Source: Fratercula arctica
Taxonomy: Eukaryota > Chordata > Aves > Charadriiformes > Alcidae
NCBI GenBank assembly: GCA_947846985.1
Contig: CANTUZ010000005.1
Coordinates: 20,928,389-20,992,388 of the forward strand
DNA length: 64,000 nt
Reading direction: 5' to 3'
The notes under the pieces were generated by a model, which was not told where the DNA came from, made no database searches, and saw only the letters and a program-made list of their open reading frames with translations. Each line of letters starts with the position of its first letter. Position 1 is the first letter of the stretch. Below, one piece after another: positions 1-12,000 of this stretch. A program made the position numbers and the translations under genes.

Positions 1-2214
1 GTCAGCATTTAGGTTTTTCGCTAGCTAATACGACATTTCCTCTCCCTTCCCCCAGCCCGAGTATTTGGTGAAATCGCTGCTTCTGCAAATTGTGCTACAA
101 ATGCTGAACTTTTGCCAGTTAGACAGGGAAGGCCTTGACTAAAAATAACCATGTTTCAGAAAATAGATCCCTTCCCAGTACGATTAAGTAGTGGATAATG
201 CATGCAAGCAGACCTGCCAGGAGAACACAACCTCCAGATTTGAATGAGAATCTCATCAAGCTCAACAGATAAACAACTGCAACTACTGTGACTTGTCCCA
301 TCTTAAAAAAAACCCAAGAAAACAGGGGGGAAGAAAAGGACAGAGTTAGGGCTGAGGGTGATGGGGTAAATCAAATTTCCACCTGTTTCAGCAGGAAGAG
401 AAGTGCCGCCACCGCCACCACCACCACTTGCCTGCATCCCCTGTGAACCGAGCTGCTCATAACCCATACAGGAGGAAGAGGATGTCACACCGCTCCCTAC
501 ATGGCCACTACAGGAGGCAAAACCCCTTTGCAGGAAATTCACTACAATTCAGGCATGTAAGAGAACGACTTGGGCTTCTGCCACCTGAGTCACCAGCAGT
601 CTGAGGCCCTGACTCAGGGCTGGCTCCCTCTGCCTCAGACACACCTGCAACGGCTTGCTGGCAAATGGAAGCACTCCTACCTTTGCTGTTCCCCTTCTCA
701 TCACACTTCTCCCTTTAAAAAGAGGGCTTTTACGCTAGAAAATTAATTTAAGGAAAGGGAAGTACAATGAGAAGGCCAGCACCGGGAAGCACAGGTGGTG
801 CTCTACTAACCAGCTCTGCTTTAAGCTCCGAATGGAGAGCACATCTGCTTGCCTGGTGTGATAAACCCTGGGAAACACAAGGGATTTAGGTGGAAACAGC
901 TCCGCCCTGACTCCTACTCTTCCAGCACGTTTGCCACGCCACCCAGACAATCCCGGGTGAACCAGGTTTTCAAGAAAGATCACTTTCCATAATGAATCCA
1001 CTTTGCCTTTTTAGGGATCAAGAAAGCTGCATGCAGCCAGTTACAGTAATGTCCTCCTACAATCAAATGGGCCATTCAGGCAGGCCAAATGCAAGGCAAT
1101 GCCGTTTTGGGATGAGGCCCATCAGGGACATCAGGAAGGAGCTTCTTTTGCTCTGTAAGCTCTTAGAGCAAGCTGAAGGCTTGAGCTCAGCGTGCCAGGC
1201 CAATCCTTCCTTGTTCATTGACGCTCCCACAGCAGCGTCCATCTACCCACTTCTCAGACCTCCCCCTGAGCGACCACAAATGGTGAAATATTCCACTCCA
1301 ATTCCAGTGGTTGCACACACACCTCTGCTCAGCTGGGAACATAATTCCAGCTAATAAAAAAGCAGCCTGCAACCCAGCCCTATATTTTCTCCTCCTCAAA
1401 GTAATGCAGGATTTGAAAATTGAGGTGTGAGTGGACCTGCTGGTAGCACAGCGAGGGCACCACTGAAAGCATGTTCGGTATCTCAGAAAGTACAACCAAC
1501 TCAAGCAATCCATGTACAGTGCCAAACAGTTGCACAGAGTGCAGATGAGATTTTTTCAGTTGAGCACCAATGCCTTAAAGCAATAAATACATCAAACAAA
1601 TCAGGCAAAAGGATGCACTGGGCAGCGCAGTGGAGGCACTACTCCACTGCTTCCGATAGCAATGGGTGGCAGAGCAGAGCAGTAATTATCCAAGGAGGAA
1701 TAAGCTGCTACAGGCTGTTCTTGCCATACATTAAGAAAACAACAGGAGATTTGTTCATGGTTGGATACTAACATGAAAACAGCTTCCTCTCACCCCGGCT
1801 CGGGACGGCGGGCAGACGCACGCCACAGGGAAGCTACCAAAAGCCAGCAAAGCAGGAGGGCACAGGAGCGGCATGCGCAGCCACGAGCTCGACTGGGATT
1901 CCCCAGCTGGTGCTATGGGAAGGAAAAGGCTGTGCCTGCCTAAGCAAGGAGCGCGGCCTCCCAGGAGCGGCTCTGCAGCCACGCTGTGTTTTCCAATGCT
2001 TTCCTCAGAGGGCTGTCAGCAAGGCTAAGTGCAAACTTTACCTTCTGCCTGGGTGTTTTCGCAACACATCTGAATGGAAAAAAAAAACATTCACGGTGGA
2101 GTGGTCTCTCCCACAGTATGTGTCAATCCACACCCGTAAGGGAAGCCTTGCGCACATTTCACTCTTGGACACAGACAGACCCTCTTGCCCTCGCCAGGAG
2201 CACAGCAAACGTAC
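1..2214. other. Non-coding stretch, probably intronic or intergenic
   Basis: No exon, RNA gene or recognisable transposon could be supported here on either strand. The short open frames have no domain-like composition. If the minus-strand gene inferred from the CpG island near 17 kb is real, this stretch would be an intron of it or hold later exons that I could not recognise. Confidence 0.4.
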
Positions 2215-2296
2215 CTGTTCAGAGCATCGGCTTCTCTTAAGGCACCGACAAGGAGCCAGAACACGATCCCCATCGGCGTACGGGAACTGGCAAATC
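2215..2296 (-). other. Candidate internal exon of an unidentified minus-strand gene (82 nt)
   Basis: Read on the minus strand, an 82-nt block is bounded by a strong acceptor (a CACTAAT branch-point-like motif, a pyrimidine run, then TTACAG) and a strong donor (AACAG/GTACGT). It keeps several CpG dinucleotides in an otherwise CpG-poor area, which fits coding constraint. Two frames are open. One gives a hydrophobic membrane-like segment (MGIVFWLLVGAL) and joins in frame to the candidate exon at 2,451-2,542. The other reads RICQ...APCRC, reminiscent of the start of a MARCH-type RING-CH zinc finger, but the following histidine is not seen. I cannot identify the gene. It could also be a 5' untranslated exon or a chance match. 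Confidence 0.35.
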
Positions 2297-2450
2297 CTGT
2301 AAGCATTAGAGAGAATAGTAATTAGTGACATTTATAAGAACTGGCTGGTGAAAGGGAAAGATGCCAAGGCAGCCTCGTGAGAGATGGGAGGGTGTTAGAT
2401 CCCTGCCCTGAACACACTCCTGCCTAGCCCTGACACCACAGTGGAGGTAC

Positions 2451-2542
2451 CCGGCATGAGGCTGATGGGGGACTTCTCCAAAATCACAGAATGAAGCCAC
2501 GGTAAAGACAAGATGATCAGTCCCAAACCAAGGCTGTTCATC
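2451..2542 (-). other. Weak candidate exon upstream of the 2,215-2,296 block
   Basis: On the minus strand, TTTGCAG/G precedes a 92-nt open block that ends at a weaker donor (GTACCT). The first codon is an ATG followed by a hydrophobic run (LGLGLIILSLPWL). Phase is compatible with the next candidate exon: together they give 174 nt, one continuous open frame of 58 codons. The pyrimidine tract is poor and the putative intron between the two is only 154 bp, so this may be chance. No protein family is recognised. Confidence 0.15.
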
Positions 2543-4401
2543 CTGCAAAGCATCCTCAACAGTCAATGCACTGATGTTAACGTCTAAGTAGAGAGGCACA
2601 AAGGAGGCTGATAAATGGGATGGAAGCTGTCACCTGCAACTCTTCTACTCCTCTCCCTGAGATGCTGCTGAAGATCTCCTGCTCCACAGCACTTGTGCAA
2701 TTTCTCCTAGTTTGCAGGGCAGATGAATCCCATCTGATGTCAGAGGCAGGTTGCTGACGTCAGAGGCAGGCTGCTTCCATTTTTTTCATTATTATTGATT
2801 CATCATTATGGTTTCATAATATAAATGGTTCTATATTTCCTACAGATTGTTTTATAAAGCTTTTGTACATTGGTCACACAAAAGACATCTAGCAGCACTG
2901 AGCAAAAGCTGTCACAGAGGTTGCCTCTGCGGGCTGCAGAAACACCTCGCTGCAGGCACGCAAAGTGCCCGCTGCATGCCAAAAAGGTATCAGAAAAAAC
3001 AAGATGTTTTACTGGAAACAATTCTAAACAGACGTAAGGAGACTTTTTCTGATGCAAACTGAAGCAACTGAAGCAAAGGTCACCACATCTAATACGGTTT
3101 TACTTTTCCCATTCTGTTCATGCAACTGTTTGGGGACAGCAAAGAATACAGTGGATGAACAACCATCCGCAAGCACCTTGTAATGGAGAGAGGATATGGA
3201 AGCAGGGGGAGGTAGTGAAACAGGGTAGGACAACTCCAGTCCAAGCACCAAACCAGCAAGGGGAAGGTACAGGATCAGCCCGACAACATCTCACGCATTT
3301 CCTGCCAACTAGACCTCGTTACGAACGGCGAGAAAACTTACTCATGCAGCGCACTGGTTTACCTTGGACTGAGAAAAAGAGACTTGCTTGTTTTCCCCAG
3401 TCTGTGCGGGTGACTCAGAGACATCAGCCATTGCCAGTCAGTATTTACAGAACTAAGAAAAAACATAATCCATTTGGCCCCCCATTTACCCCTTTCTCCT
3501 TTCCCACTATGGAAGGGCTGAAGGCATTTCTAAGGATGAAAACAATGCTGGAGACCACAAGAGCACAGCACAGATCTTGGACTCCAGCCTCAAGCACAAA
3601 TTTTCCATCACCATTTATAATTGCTCTCCCTGTTGCTTTAAATTACCACTCTAGCCAAAACACAAGAGTTATTTGTGTTATGTACTTCCAGGAGGGTCTT
3701 CTGTTTTTCTTTTGAAGTCAGTAACTGAACACTGTTCTGCAGTAGAACATAAAGTCTCTACAAAGACAGAAATAACATGACAAATACAACCTGGCCAATA
3801 ATCTTCAGTTGCAGCTTATTTATAAAAGTAGAAAACTTTCCGCCCCCAGCAAGGAAATTCATACCTTCACATGGCTTGCATCTAAAGGGGCTTTATTAGC
3901 TTTGTAGGACTTCATCTGCATTGGCATCAACCCAGTCCTGCACCAGGGCTCAGCACAGGGAGGGGAAAGCCTCACGGCCGCTGTGCAGACAATCTTTTCT
4001 CTCTTCCTCCTCCGGCTCCTTTTTCCTCTAACAACTTTCTCAATGCGATTGCTACTATTAGACAACATCGCAGAAACATCCCTGGCAAAGTTCAAACTCC
4101 TCGCCTCCCAGTACTGCTGAGCAAGGCAAACAGAGATGCTTGTAGCTTCTCTAAGTGCTGCTACATTTAATCAAACCCATATGAAGGTGGCCTGGCCCGC
4201 CTTCCCAAAGCAACTGCAGCTCTCAAAGCATTTTGTCCTGTAGCAGCCAGACATACTGGAAACACAGCTGAGTGCCAGGAAATCAGCCCCCCATTCCCAA
4301 ACTACCTTCTCCAAAGGGCGCAGTGGCATCACTCGCCACAGGGCTGCTCCTCCCGGGAGACATGACCATGCTCCAGGCCATGCAGACCACGGATGACACA
4401 C
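2543..4401. other. Non-coding stretch
   Basis: Nothing assignable was found. An imperfect 20-bp direct duplication containing GACGTCAGAGGCAGG-like sequence lies at about 2,737-2,775. The 187-codon plus-strand open frame at 3,155-3,715 has no recognisable domain, no good start context and no flanking splice logic, and is judged accidental. Confidence 0.4.
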
Positions 4402-4978
4402 TGTTGTGGTTTAACCCCCGCCGGCAACCAAGTGCCACGCAGCCACTCGCTCCATCCCCAGTTGCGATGGGGGAGAGAATCAGAAAAATAAAAGTGAGGA
4501 AAAACTCGTGGGTTCAGATAAATACAGTTTAATAGGTAAAGCAAAAGCCATGCACACAAGCAAAGCAAAACAAGGAATTCATTCACTACTTCCCATCAGC
4601 AGGCAGGTGTTCTCCAGGAAAGCAGGGCTCCATCACACATAATGGTTATTTGGGAAGACAAATGCCATCGCTACGAACGTCCCCCCCTTCCTTCTTCTTC
4701 CCCCAGATTTATATGTTGAGCATGATGTCATGTGGCATGGAATATCCCTTTGGTCAGTTGGGGTCAGCTGTCCTGCCTGTGTCTCCTCCCACCTTCTTGT
4801 GCCCTCCCAGCCTACTCACTGGCAGGGCGGTGTGAGGAGCAGAAGAGGCCTTGAGAGCTCAGCAACAACTAAAAACACCAATGCACTATCAAAAGTATTT
4901 CACATCCCAAATCCAAAACACAGCACTATACCAGCTGCTAATAAAAAAGTTAACTCTATCCCAACTGAAGCCATGGCA
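4402..4978 (-). mobile_element. Solitary LTR of an avian endogenous retrovirus, with 5-bp target duplication
   Basis: The element begins TGTTGTGGTTTAACC on the plus strand and ends near GGGTTAACT-type sequence (TTAACTCTATCCCAACTG, then ...GGCA). On the minus strand this is the start of a common neoavian LTR (CAGTTGGGATAGAGTTAA). The retroviral sense is therefore minus: the minus strand also has an ATTAAA signal near the middle and ends with TG...CA-type termini. Direct 5-bp repeats CACAC flank it exactly (4,397-4,401 and 4,979-4,983). No gag, pol or env sequence is next to it, so it is a recombined solo LTR. The family name is not assigned. Confidence 0.85.
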
Positions 4979-6004
4979 CACACTCATGCCAGCAAAGCTC
5001 CTCTGATGCCTTCCTGCAGCTCCAACTCGTCCACCAAAATACCCATTTCTCGGTGTTGCCACTCTAGCAACCGCTTTCTGTCCTTGACACCATGACCTGT
5101 TGCTTCTTGGCAGACTGAACTAGTACTGCAAAGACACAGTAACGTTTTATTTCATCTAATATGGTAAATAAAGATTCACCACAGTTTTAAAAAAAAGTTA
5201 TGAAGCGTAGGGGCAGAGGACTGAGCAATACCAGGTGACCTACAAAGGGAGAAAAGATCACCAGATCAGGACTGAAGGGTGCAAGCAAAATGGTGGGGCA
5301 GAGAAATAGGAGGGCTCTGCACAGCAGGGGTGACCAGAGAAGTCCCCCACGCCATAAGCAGTAAAAGAGAAGGGTGGCACTGGCCAAGAGAGCAGGCACA
5401 TGACCTTGGGGGACCTGCCCAGACCCCAAGCCTGCCCATATACCCACCATAAAAGAAACCCTAATTTGAAGCCTAAATAGGGGGATGGAGTGTTTTCTGA
5501 CAGCTCTGAGAAATAATAAAGTTTTGTTTAAGAGGCTTATGCTAATTTTCTCCCTCTCCCTCCTGTGATGATCGTGCAACACCAGCAATTTCAAGCTCAA
5601 GCAAACAGCTCTGCCCACCCCCCCCCATCACCAACAGCAAGGCTGAGCGTCTGCGCTGCTTTTACCAGGAAGATGCGCAACCCCCTTCGAGACAAGCACG
5701 TATGATGAGCTCCTCAGATACGGCTAGCACATCGAGAGAGGTACCAAAACCACGCTGGCTCCCCAGCCAACAGACCTTGAGACATCATCCTCAAGGCAGT
5801 AACGTACTTGCAACGAGCACCTAACACGACAGCTTTTCTGCCTGAGATGGGTCAGATAAATGTTTATAACTAGTCAGGCAGGAAGATAAACCTACCCCTA
5901 GCCTTACGGCTAAAGGAGAACAGGACAGCAGGATTCGTCCTGCTCCCTCCCAGAGAGGCACTAACACATCAGGCCCTGGCCTGCAGCATATTTAAGCAGA
6001 GAAA
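4979..6004. other. Non-coding stretch between LTR and CR1 copy
   Basis: There is no supported gene. The minus-strand 143-codon frame at 5,187-5,618 is leucine-rich but has no signal peptide plus domain architecture and no splice sites that would place it in a gene. Confidence 0.4.
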
Positions 6005-6232
6005 TCATAGAATCACAGAGTGGTTTGGAGTGGAAAGGACCTTTTAAAGACCATCTAGTTCAAGCCCCTGCGGTGGGCAGGGGTATCTTGCACTAGATCA
6101 GGTTGCCCAAAGCCCTGTCCAATCTGGCCTTGAACACTTCCAATGATGGGGCATCCACAACTTCTCCGGGAAACCTGTTCCACTGCCTCACCACCCTCAT
6201 TGTAGACATTTTCTCCCTTATATTCTCCTTGA
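6005..6232 (-). mobile_element. CR1 LINE 3' fragment
   Basis: It begins TCATAGAATCACAGAGTGG, the reverse complement of the avian CR1 3' terminus. It continues through the conserved CR1 tail (GGTTGCCCAAAGCCCTGTCC and CCTGTTCCACTGCCTCACC). Only the 3' end is present, as expected from 5'-truncated retroposition. The copy is diverged, so it is old. Confidence 0.9.
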
Positions 6233-8964
6233 TATGTTCAGCAGCAGACTTTATTTAAAAGCTGTGCTCAAAGTCCTCCCGGAGGGATATCTCCTCTGGG
6301 TTAACTGGGAAGCTGAACATCTTCCGTGTGTATGTGAAGCCGTCAGTTAGCAGTGCACCTCAAAGGACTCTACTGACATTGTAGCCTCCCAGAAACATTA
6401 ACACATAGCCTCCCAGAAACATTAACACACTTTGCAATCCTCACTCCACCTTTACAGGGAGGGAAACTGGGGTAGAAGCGGGACATGCTCTACCAGGAGC
6501 TACACAGCTTCCCTTCAGCAAGCCAGGCCCACTCCCACATATTCATCAGCTTGACTAATCCAAAACTATGCTGCCAAAACAGACAGTCCTGCCTTTCCCC
6601 TCCTCCCCCTTCAACACATCCCAGTCATCTCTACGCTTGTGGTAGCAACCATCATTTGCTTGATCCAACTGGAAGCCATCCCAGAAAGAAGAAAATAGAG
6701 GGGAAGGATTTCTGGCAGAAGAACAGCCTGAGATCAGCTAAAGCTGATGGGAAGCATGACCTCAGAAAGATGGCACAGCGGTACATCTGGAAACCTAGAT
6801 GAGGCTTTCAACCTATGATGCTTCAACCCGATGCTTTGTCTTTGCACTGTGGTAGTTCACTTAAAATCTCTTTAATGGCTCCATTCACTGCTGAACATGC
6901 CCAACCACTCACTCTTCTTTATGACCCATCCAAAACAGCGTGGTGAAGTCCTACCTGAGGTCTCTAAACTAGGCTGGTGCACCCAAACTGCAACACACCA
7001 CACCTATGCAAGCCTTGCAGCCTAACAAGGAATAGTGGTAAAATAAAATTTCTCCAAGAGATTTAGCAATATATACTTTTTTGGTGTGTTTTGTCATAGC
7101 TGAAGGGTGTTCTCAAATGGTTTTCAGGAGAAGAGGAGCAAGGACAAGCATATGCGAAGGATCTAGCAAAAACTCTTAAGGCAAAGCAGACAGCAGGATG
7201 CTGAAAATAAATACTCAAAGCCCTTTGCAGCACCAAAGTTCAAATCCATCTGGACATTTCTGAGGCTGTCACAGGAGCCCATAGAAGGGATTTTCCAATT
7301 CCTTGCAGAGAAACCCTGGAAAATAAGGATGGAAAAACCGAAGTATAGGCTCAAACTCTAAGCCAGTCCTTCGTCCTGAGATGTGACCTCCTTCAACACC
7401 ACCAGGAGTGCAGAGGGAGAGTGCAGCACAGCCCTTTGTGGTCCCTACAAGCTGGCTTGTCCCCAGCACAGGGTGGCCCAAGCTCCCCTTCACCTCCATC
7501 CCACTTCTCCTCCAGCGCAGGGGTGGATGGAGGGGTCCTGATGGACCCAGGTAAAGCTCCAGGTACTGCAGGGGCTGTCAGCACAAGTCTTCACAGCCAA
7601 GCCAGCCACCTCACCTCCAAAACCAGCAAGAGCATGATCCCCACCTAAAAACATACACACTATGAAGCTGTGCTGAGTGGAGGGAGCTGATGCACCAGCG
7701 TGTCCAGAGGTACCATCCAAACATCCCGGCAGCAGTCTGGCGGAGGTCTCTCACCCCTAGCTCCTGACAGAGGTGAAGGAGGCAGAGCTAATCCTCTCTT
7801 GTTTTTCTGAGTTTACACAGCATTAGTCACACAGGCTCCTGACAAAGCTGCCCTGGGGCCCCCAGGCAAGCCTTGCGATCACCGCTGTGCTTGCACCGAA
7901 ACCACCAACTCTGCCAGCTCGTGACACGAGCAGACAAGCACAGTTAAAACCCTCACATTCAAGCCTCCTTTAAACACTCTTCAGAAAAATACCCAGAGCT
8001 ACTCCTCCACTTAACGCAGCTTTTTTTTTTTTTCCCCCCACCAGAAAAAGCACAAAGCTACTCAAACTGAGTTTCTGTGGCATTAAAATCAATTAACCAG
8101 CTAGGCATCTCCAAGTGCTCCGTTCTCAGTTTTCCTGATAACTGTTACCATGCAGAGTGTATGCACATCCCAGAAATATCCCAAAGCATCCTTAAGAAAA
8201 TCATGGACTTTATTACAAAGCTCAAGCTTTCACCTCTGCAGAAATTCATCTTATCTTAGTTTTAAAGAAAAAACAAAACAAAAACAAATGAACCACAATG
8301 GATTAATTCAGGCCAGTTTTTACAGAGCAGAGTTTTTGAAGTCAGCTGCAACTAGCTGTAACCACAGAGCTGATGCTAGGCAGGACACAAGAGCCATCAC
8401 ATGTGTGACACTGATGTCGGGGACCTTGCAGTTACCTGTATGCCACCTCCCAGCAGTGGGGACTTGGGGGAGAGCACGGCACCTCAGCTTGCAGGAAAAA
8501 AGCAGCTTGTTGCACTCACGGAAGCGCAAGCGACCACTGTTAATAGACAGAAGCAATGCCCACACCTTGCTCAAAAGATGAGCTGCCAAAGCAATCGCCC
8601 AGCCCTTTGGCAGCACCTCCCCAGAGGTCTCCTGGCCCGTGCCGCAGCTCTGCAGCACCATGAGGAATTGTTCTGCCACACAGCTTTGCAATCAGACATC
8701 TGCAGCGGGAGCAGCCTCTGGTGCACAGCCTCTTTTGCTCATTTCTTAATATAATTTATTGAAATAAAACAGGAAGAGCTAAATTCATGCTCTATTAGCT
8801 CAAGCAGGACATCGGCTAACCCAATCCTTTCATTTCAAAGCCTGCCACTTCCAGCAGTTGGAGAATATGGACTAGCAGCACTATTTGAGCCACAAATCGA
8901 AGACCAGGGATGTGTTTCCCAGCCTCGGGCTAGAGGGGCAATCACCCCTCCTGCCCAGCCTCTC
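6233..8964. other. Non-coding stretch with one 24-bp tandem duplication
   Basis: A perfect 24-bp direct duplication (unit starting TAGCCTCCCAGAAACATT) occupies 6,382-6,429. Nothing else is recognisable: no exon-like block with paired splice sites and no repeat family. Confidence 0.4.
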
Positions 8965-9026
8965 TGGGCATGGAACTAGATGATCTTTAAGGTCCCTTCC
9001 AACCCAAACCATTCTATGATTCTATC
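8965..9026 (+). mobile_element. CR1 LINE 3'-terminal fragment
   Basis: A short tail carries the CR1 signature GGAACTAGATGATCTTTAAG followed by AACCATTCTATGATTCTAT. Only about 60 bp survive. Confidence 0.85.
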
Positions 9027-12000
9027 ATATGGACCTCTCTGTCCATCCAGCTGCCCCCATGCTGGGTCCAGCACCCTGCAGGAGATAACTGCTTAATCCC
9101 CCAAGGACTGAACTGCTTTGACATGCCGCAAGAAGAGGTCAGTGGAGATCCAGGCGGCCTCCGTGCCCAAGGCAGGAAAGTGGTAAGGGAAGAGATCCCT
9201 ATAAAAGCCCAACAGTGACTTGGAAAACCATTTCCTTAGATACAGGGGGGACTGACAACAGTTCGCCACCGCCAAAGAGGGGCATGGACCCCCTCGTCTC
9301 CCTCCTGTTCCCTCCAGCACAGACTGGAGAGAAAAGCTCTGTCTGCCACTGGACCAAGTGCTGGTGCATGAGAGGGCAGGACAAGAACAATTTTCATCTG
9401 GATCCTTAGACACTAAAAGCACAGTGAGGGCAACACTGCAGGAAAGAAAGCTCCCTGCACTCTCACTGCTCTGCGAAAGGCCAGAATAAATGAGGGGATT
9501 TATAGACCAACCCTGAAAGCAACACACATGCTTGCCGAGTCGAATTCGCCCCTTGTCTCAACACATGCACCGTGCAATTTTTTCCACGGAAACCAGATTA
9601 CAGCACCCCACTTCAAGAGGCAGCTAATCACATTTTAAACATGTCAGCTGGAAAAAAGTTCAACCCCTTCAATGGTTAAGGTCTTCTGAAACTTATTGGT
9701 TTTCTCAGCTATATGTTATATATATCCCCAATTCCCACCCCCAATTCAACTTCAAATTCCACGAGCCGTACCTCATGGCATCTTTCTCTCACAGCATGGG
9801 GGACTCTGAGCAGCCTCCAGCCAGATCTCTTCACCGCACAGAAGTGCCGAAGCACAACCATCAGGTCATCCCCTCAAACACCCCAAAGTTGAGCAGCCGC
9901 AGCGTCAGAAGGTCTCCAGCCTCAAAAACTCAGAGGGGACCCAGAGAAGCTGACTCCCCAATACTACAATATGAATTAATGCCAAGTCCAGTTGCTTGTG
10001 GTTTTTCAACAGGCATCTTGTTAGAGCCCAGCAGTGAGGCAACATAGTTCACCAAATATTGTACTGCTCAAGGCATCTCTAGCGCTGCTCAGCATCCTCA
10101 GTTCATGACCTGCAGAGCCTGTTGTGGCATTTACACCATTAAGCTCAAGACAGTCGGAAGGACCACGTTATCAGGCTCCACTTGCTCACCCTCTAGACGT
10201 CTAGAGCAAACATGCTTTGAGTCTCCAGGAGGCCAACCAATGGTCCTACCAGTCCTTCCTCCTCAGGAGCAGTGTGATGGGCTTCAGCCCACAGTAGCTC
10301 AGGCCATTCCTCCACAGCTGTACTGGTACAGCTGCCTGGTCAGCCATGCAGCAAACCAGATGAGGATGCAGACGTGGCTCAAAAACACTTCAGTAAAGAA
10401 CAAATTCAGTGCTGCGCCACACAAACTGTTGTGCCAAGGTGCAAGAAGGTGGTTGAACAGTGCACCTAGGCCAGAAGAGCCATCAAGCAAATCCATGCTT
10501 TGCAGATCAGATACAGGTTTCCCTGTGAAACTCATGCAGCAAGTAAGGGAACAAAGAAAATAGCGATGCTTTGAAATATTTCGGTAACTTTATCTGGTTA
10601 GCATTGTAATCATCAGCAATAGCACACGCAATACTTCTGACCCACTTTATTACCACTCAGAGGAAACGAACGTATTACATCCTCCCTGATAAGTCCCCCT
10701 CATTCAGACAAGGATGCTCTCATGACCAGTTCAGACTCACAGAACTGAGGGGGGAGGGAAGAGAGAAACAGTACGAACAAGACAGCACAGGCACAATATT
10801 TTTCGAGAAACTGAATTTCTAAACATGGAGGTCATATTCTTACCTGCCCGCTCCTCATCTACTCTGTATTGAAACGTTTGACAAAATACACAATTCACTA
10901 TTGGTGCAACTTTGCTCTGCTCAAGCCCAGATCAGACATCAGAGCTACGGAAGCAGGAAAGAAGACACTCAAAAATTTTACCTTGGGAAGAGAAAACCAT
11001 GCTACTAAACTAAAACTTGAGTAGTCAGCTACGAGGCAAACGGAGGAAACATAAAAAAAAAAAAAAGCAAGAGCACTAGCTCAAACTGATACCCGCATCC
11101 CCCCCCAACATCCTGCCACCATGGCGGTGAGCAGCAGATGCGGCTCTCACACGCTTAGTCGAGTCAACTACCAGACAGCTTTCCACAGCAAACTCTCCAC
11201 GTGCCTGGCAAGCTGCAGCTTTAGCAGCCAAAGGCACGCAAAGCGTGACCCCCACCAATTAGGGAACAGAACTAAAGGGAAGGAGAGGCAGGAGATTTAA
11301 AAACTTGAGCCAAGCGGCGAGTCGCAATGAGATCCTGCTGATTTCTGGCGAGCGAGCTGGCCTGAAGCATGTGCGTAAAGAAGCCAGGCACATCTGCACG
11401 GCTACTGCAAAGAAAAGTAAGAGATGCATGAGCTGGGTGCAGGCTTTGGACGGCTGTCCCAGCTGCTGCTCGGTCACCGGCAAAGCCTGCACCCCACTTT
11501 GTTGAACAAGCAAATCTCCCCCACACCTCTCACACCAGAGGTGGCATTGGCAAGCTGCTAAATACACCAACAAACACGCATTTCTGAGCAAGCTGGCTTT
11601 AATTCTGCTGTCAGGATGCCAGCAGGGCCTCAAGTCCTAAGGAGATCAGATTTGTACCAACAGACACTCGGGCAAAGCTGGCGTGATGAGGGCTTGCAGG
11701 GGGCTGAGCATCCCCAGCACCTGCTTCTTCTTCATGGACCTTTTTCCCCCCCTCTCTTTGGACTGATGAAAAGTAGTTTCCCAGAAAGAAAATCCTGCAC
11801 TGAGCTCCAAAAGGTGGGGGCAAGGGCCTTGTTTGCTTGGGTTTTGGGGTACCCACAGCACCAGGGTTCATGGGGGCTGTAAGCTCCCACCCTGCCGGAT
11901 GCAACTGCTCGGCAGCCGCCTGCAGCACGGGAAGCTCCTCGGCATAAAGCTGAATGGTGCTGGCTCCCGTGTTTGATTTCCAGGATCCGAGCCACAAGGA

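Noticed and set aside
5187..5618. 143-codon leucine-rich minus-strand frame resembling a membrane protein
   Set aside because: Hydrophobicity comes from a purine-rich plus strand. No start context, no splice sites and no family match.
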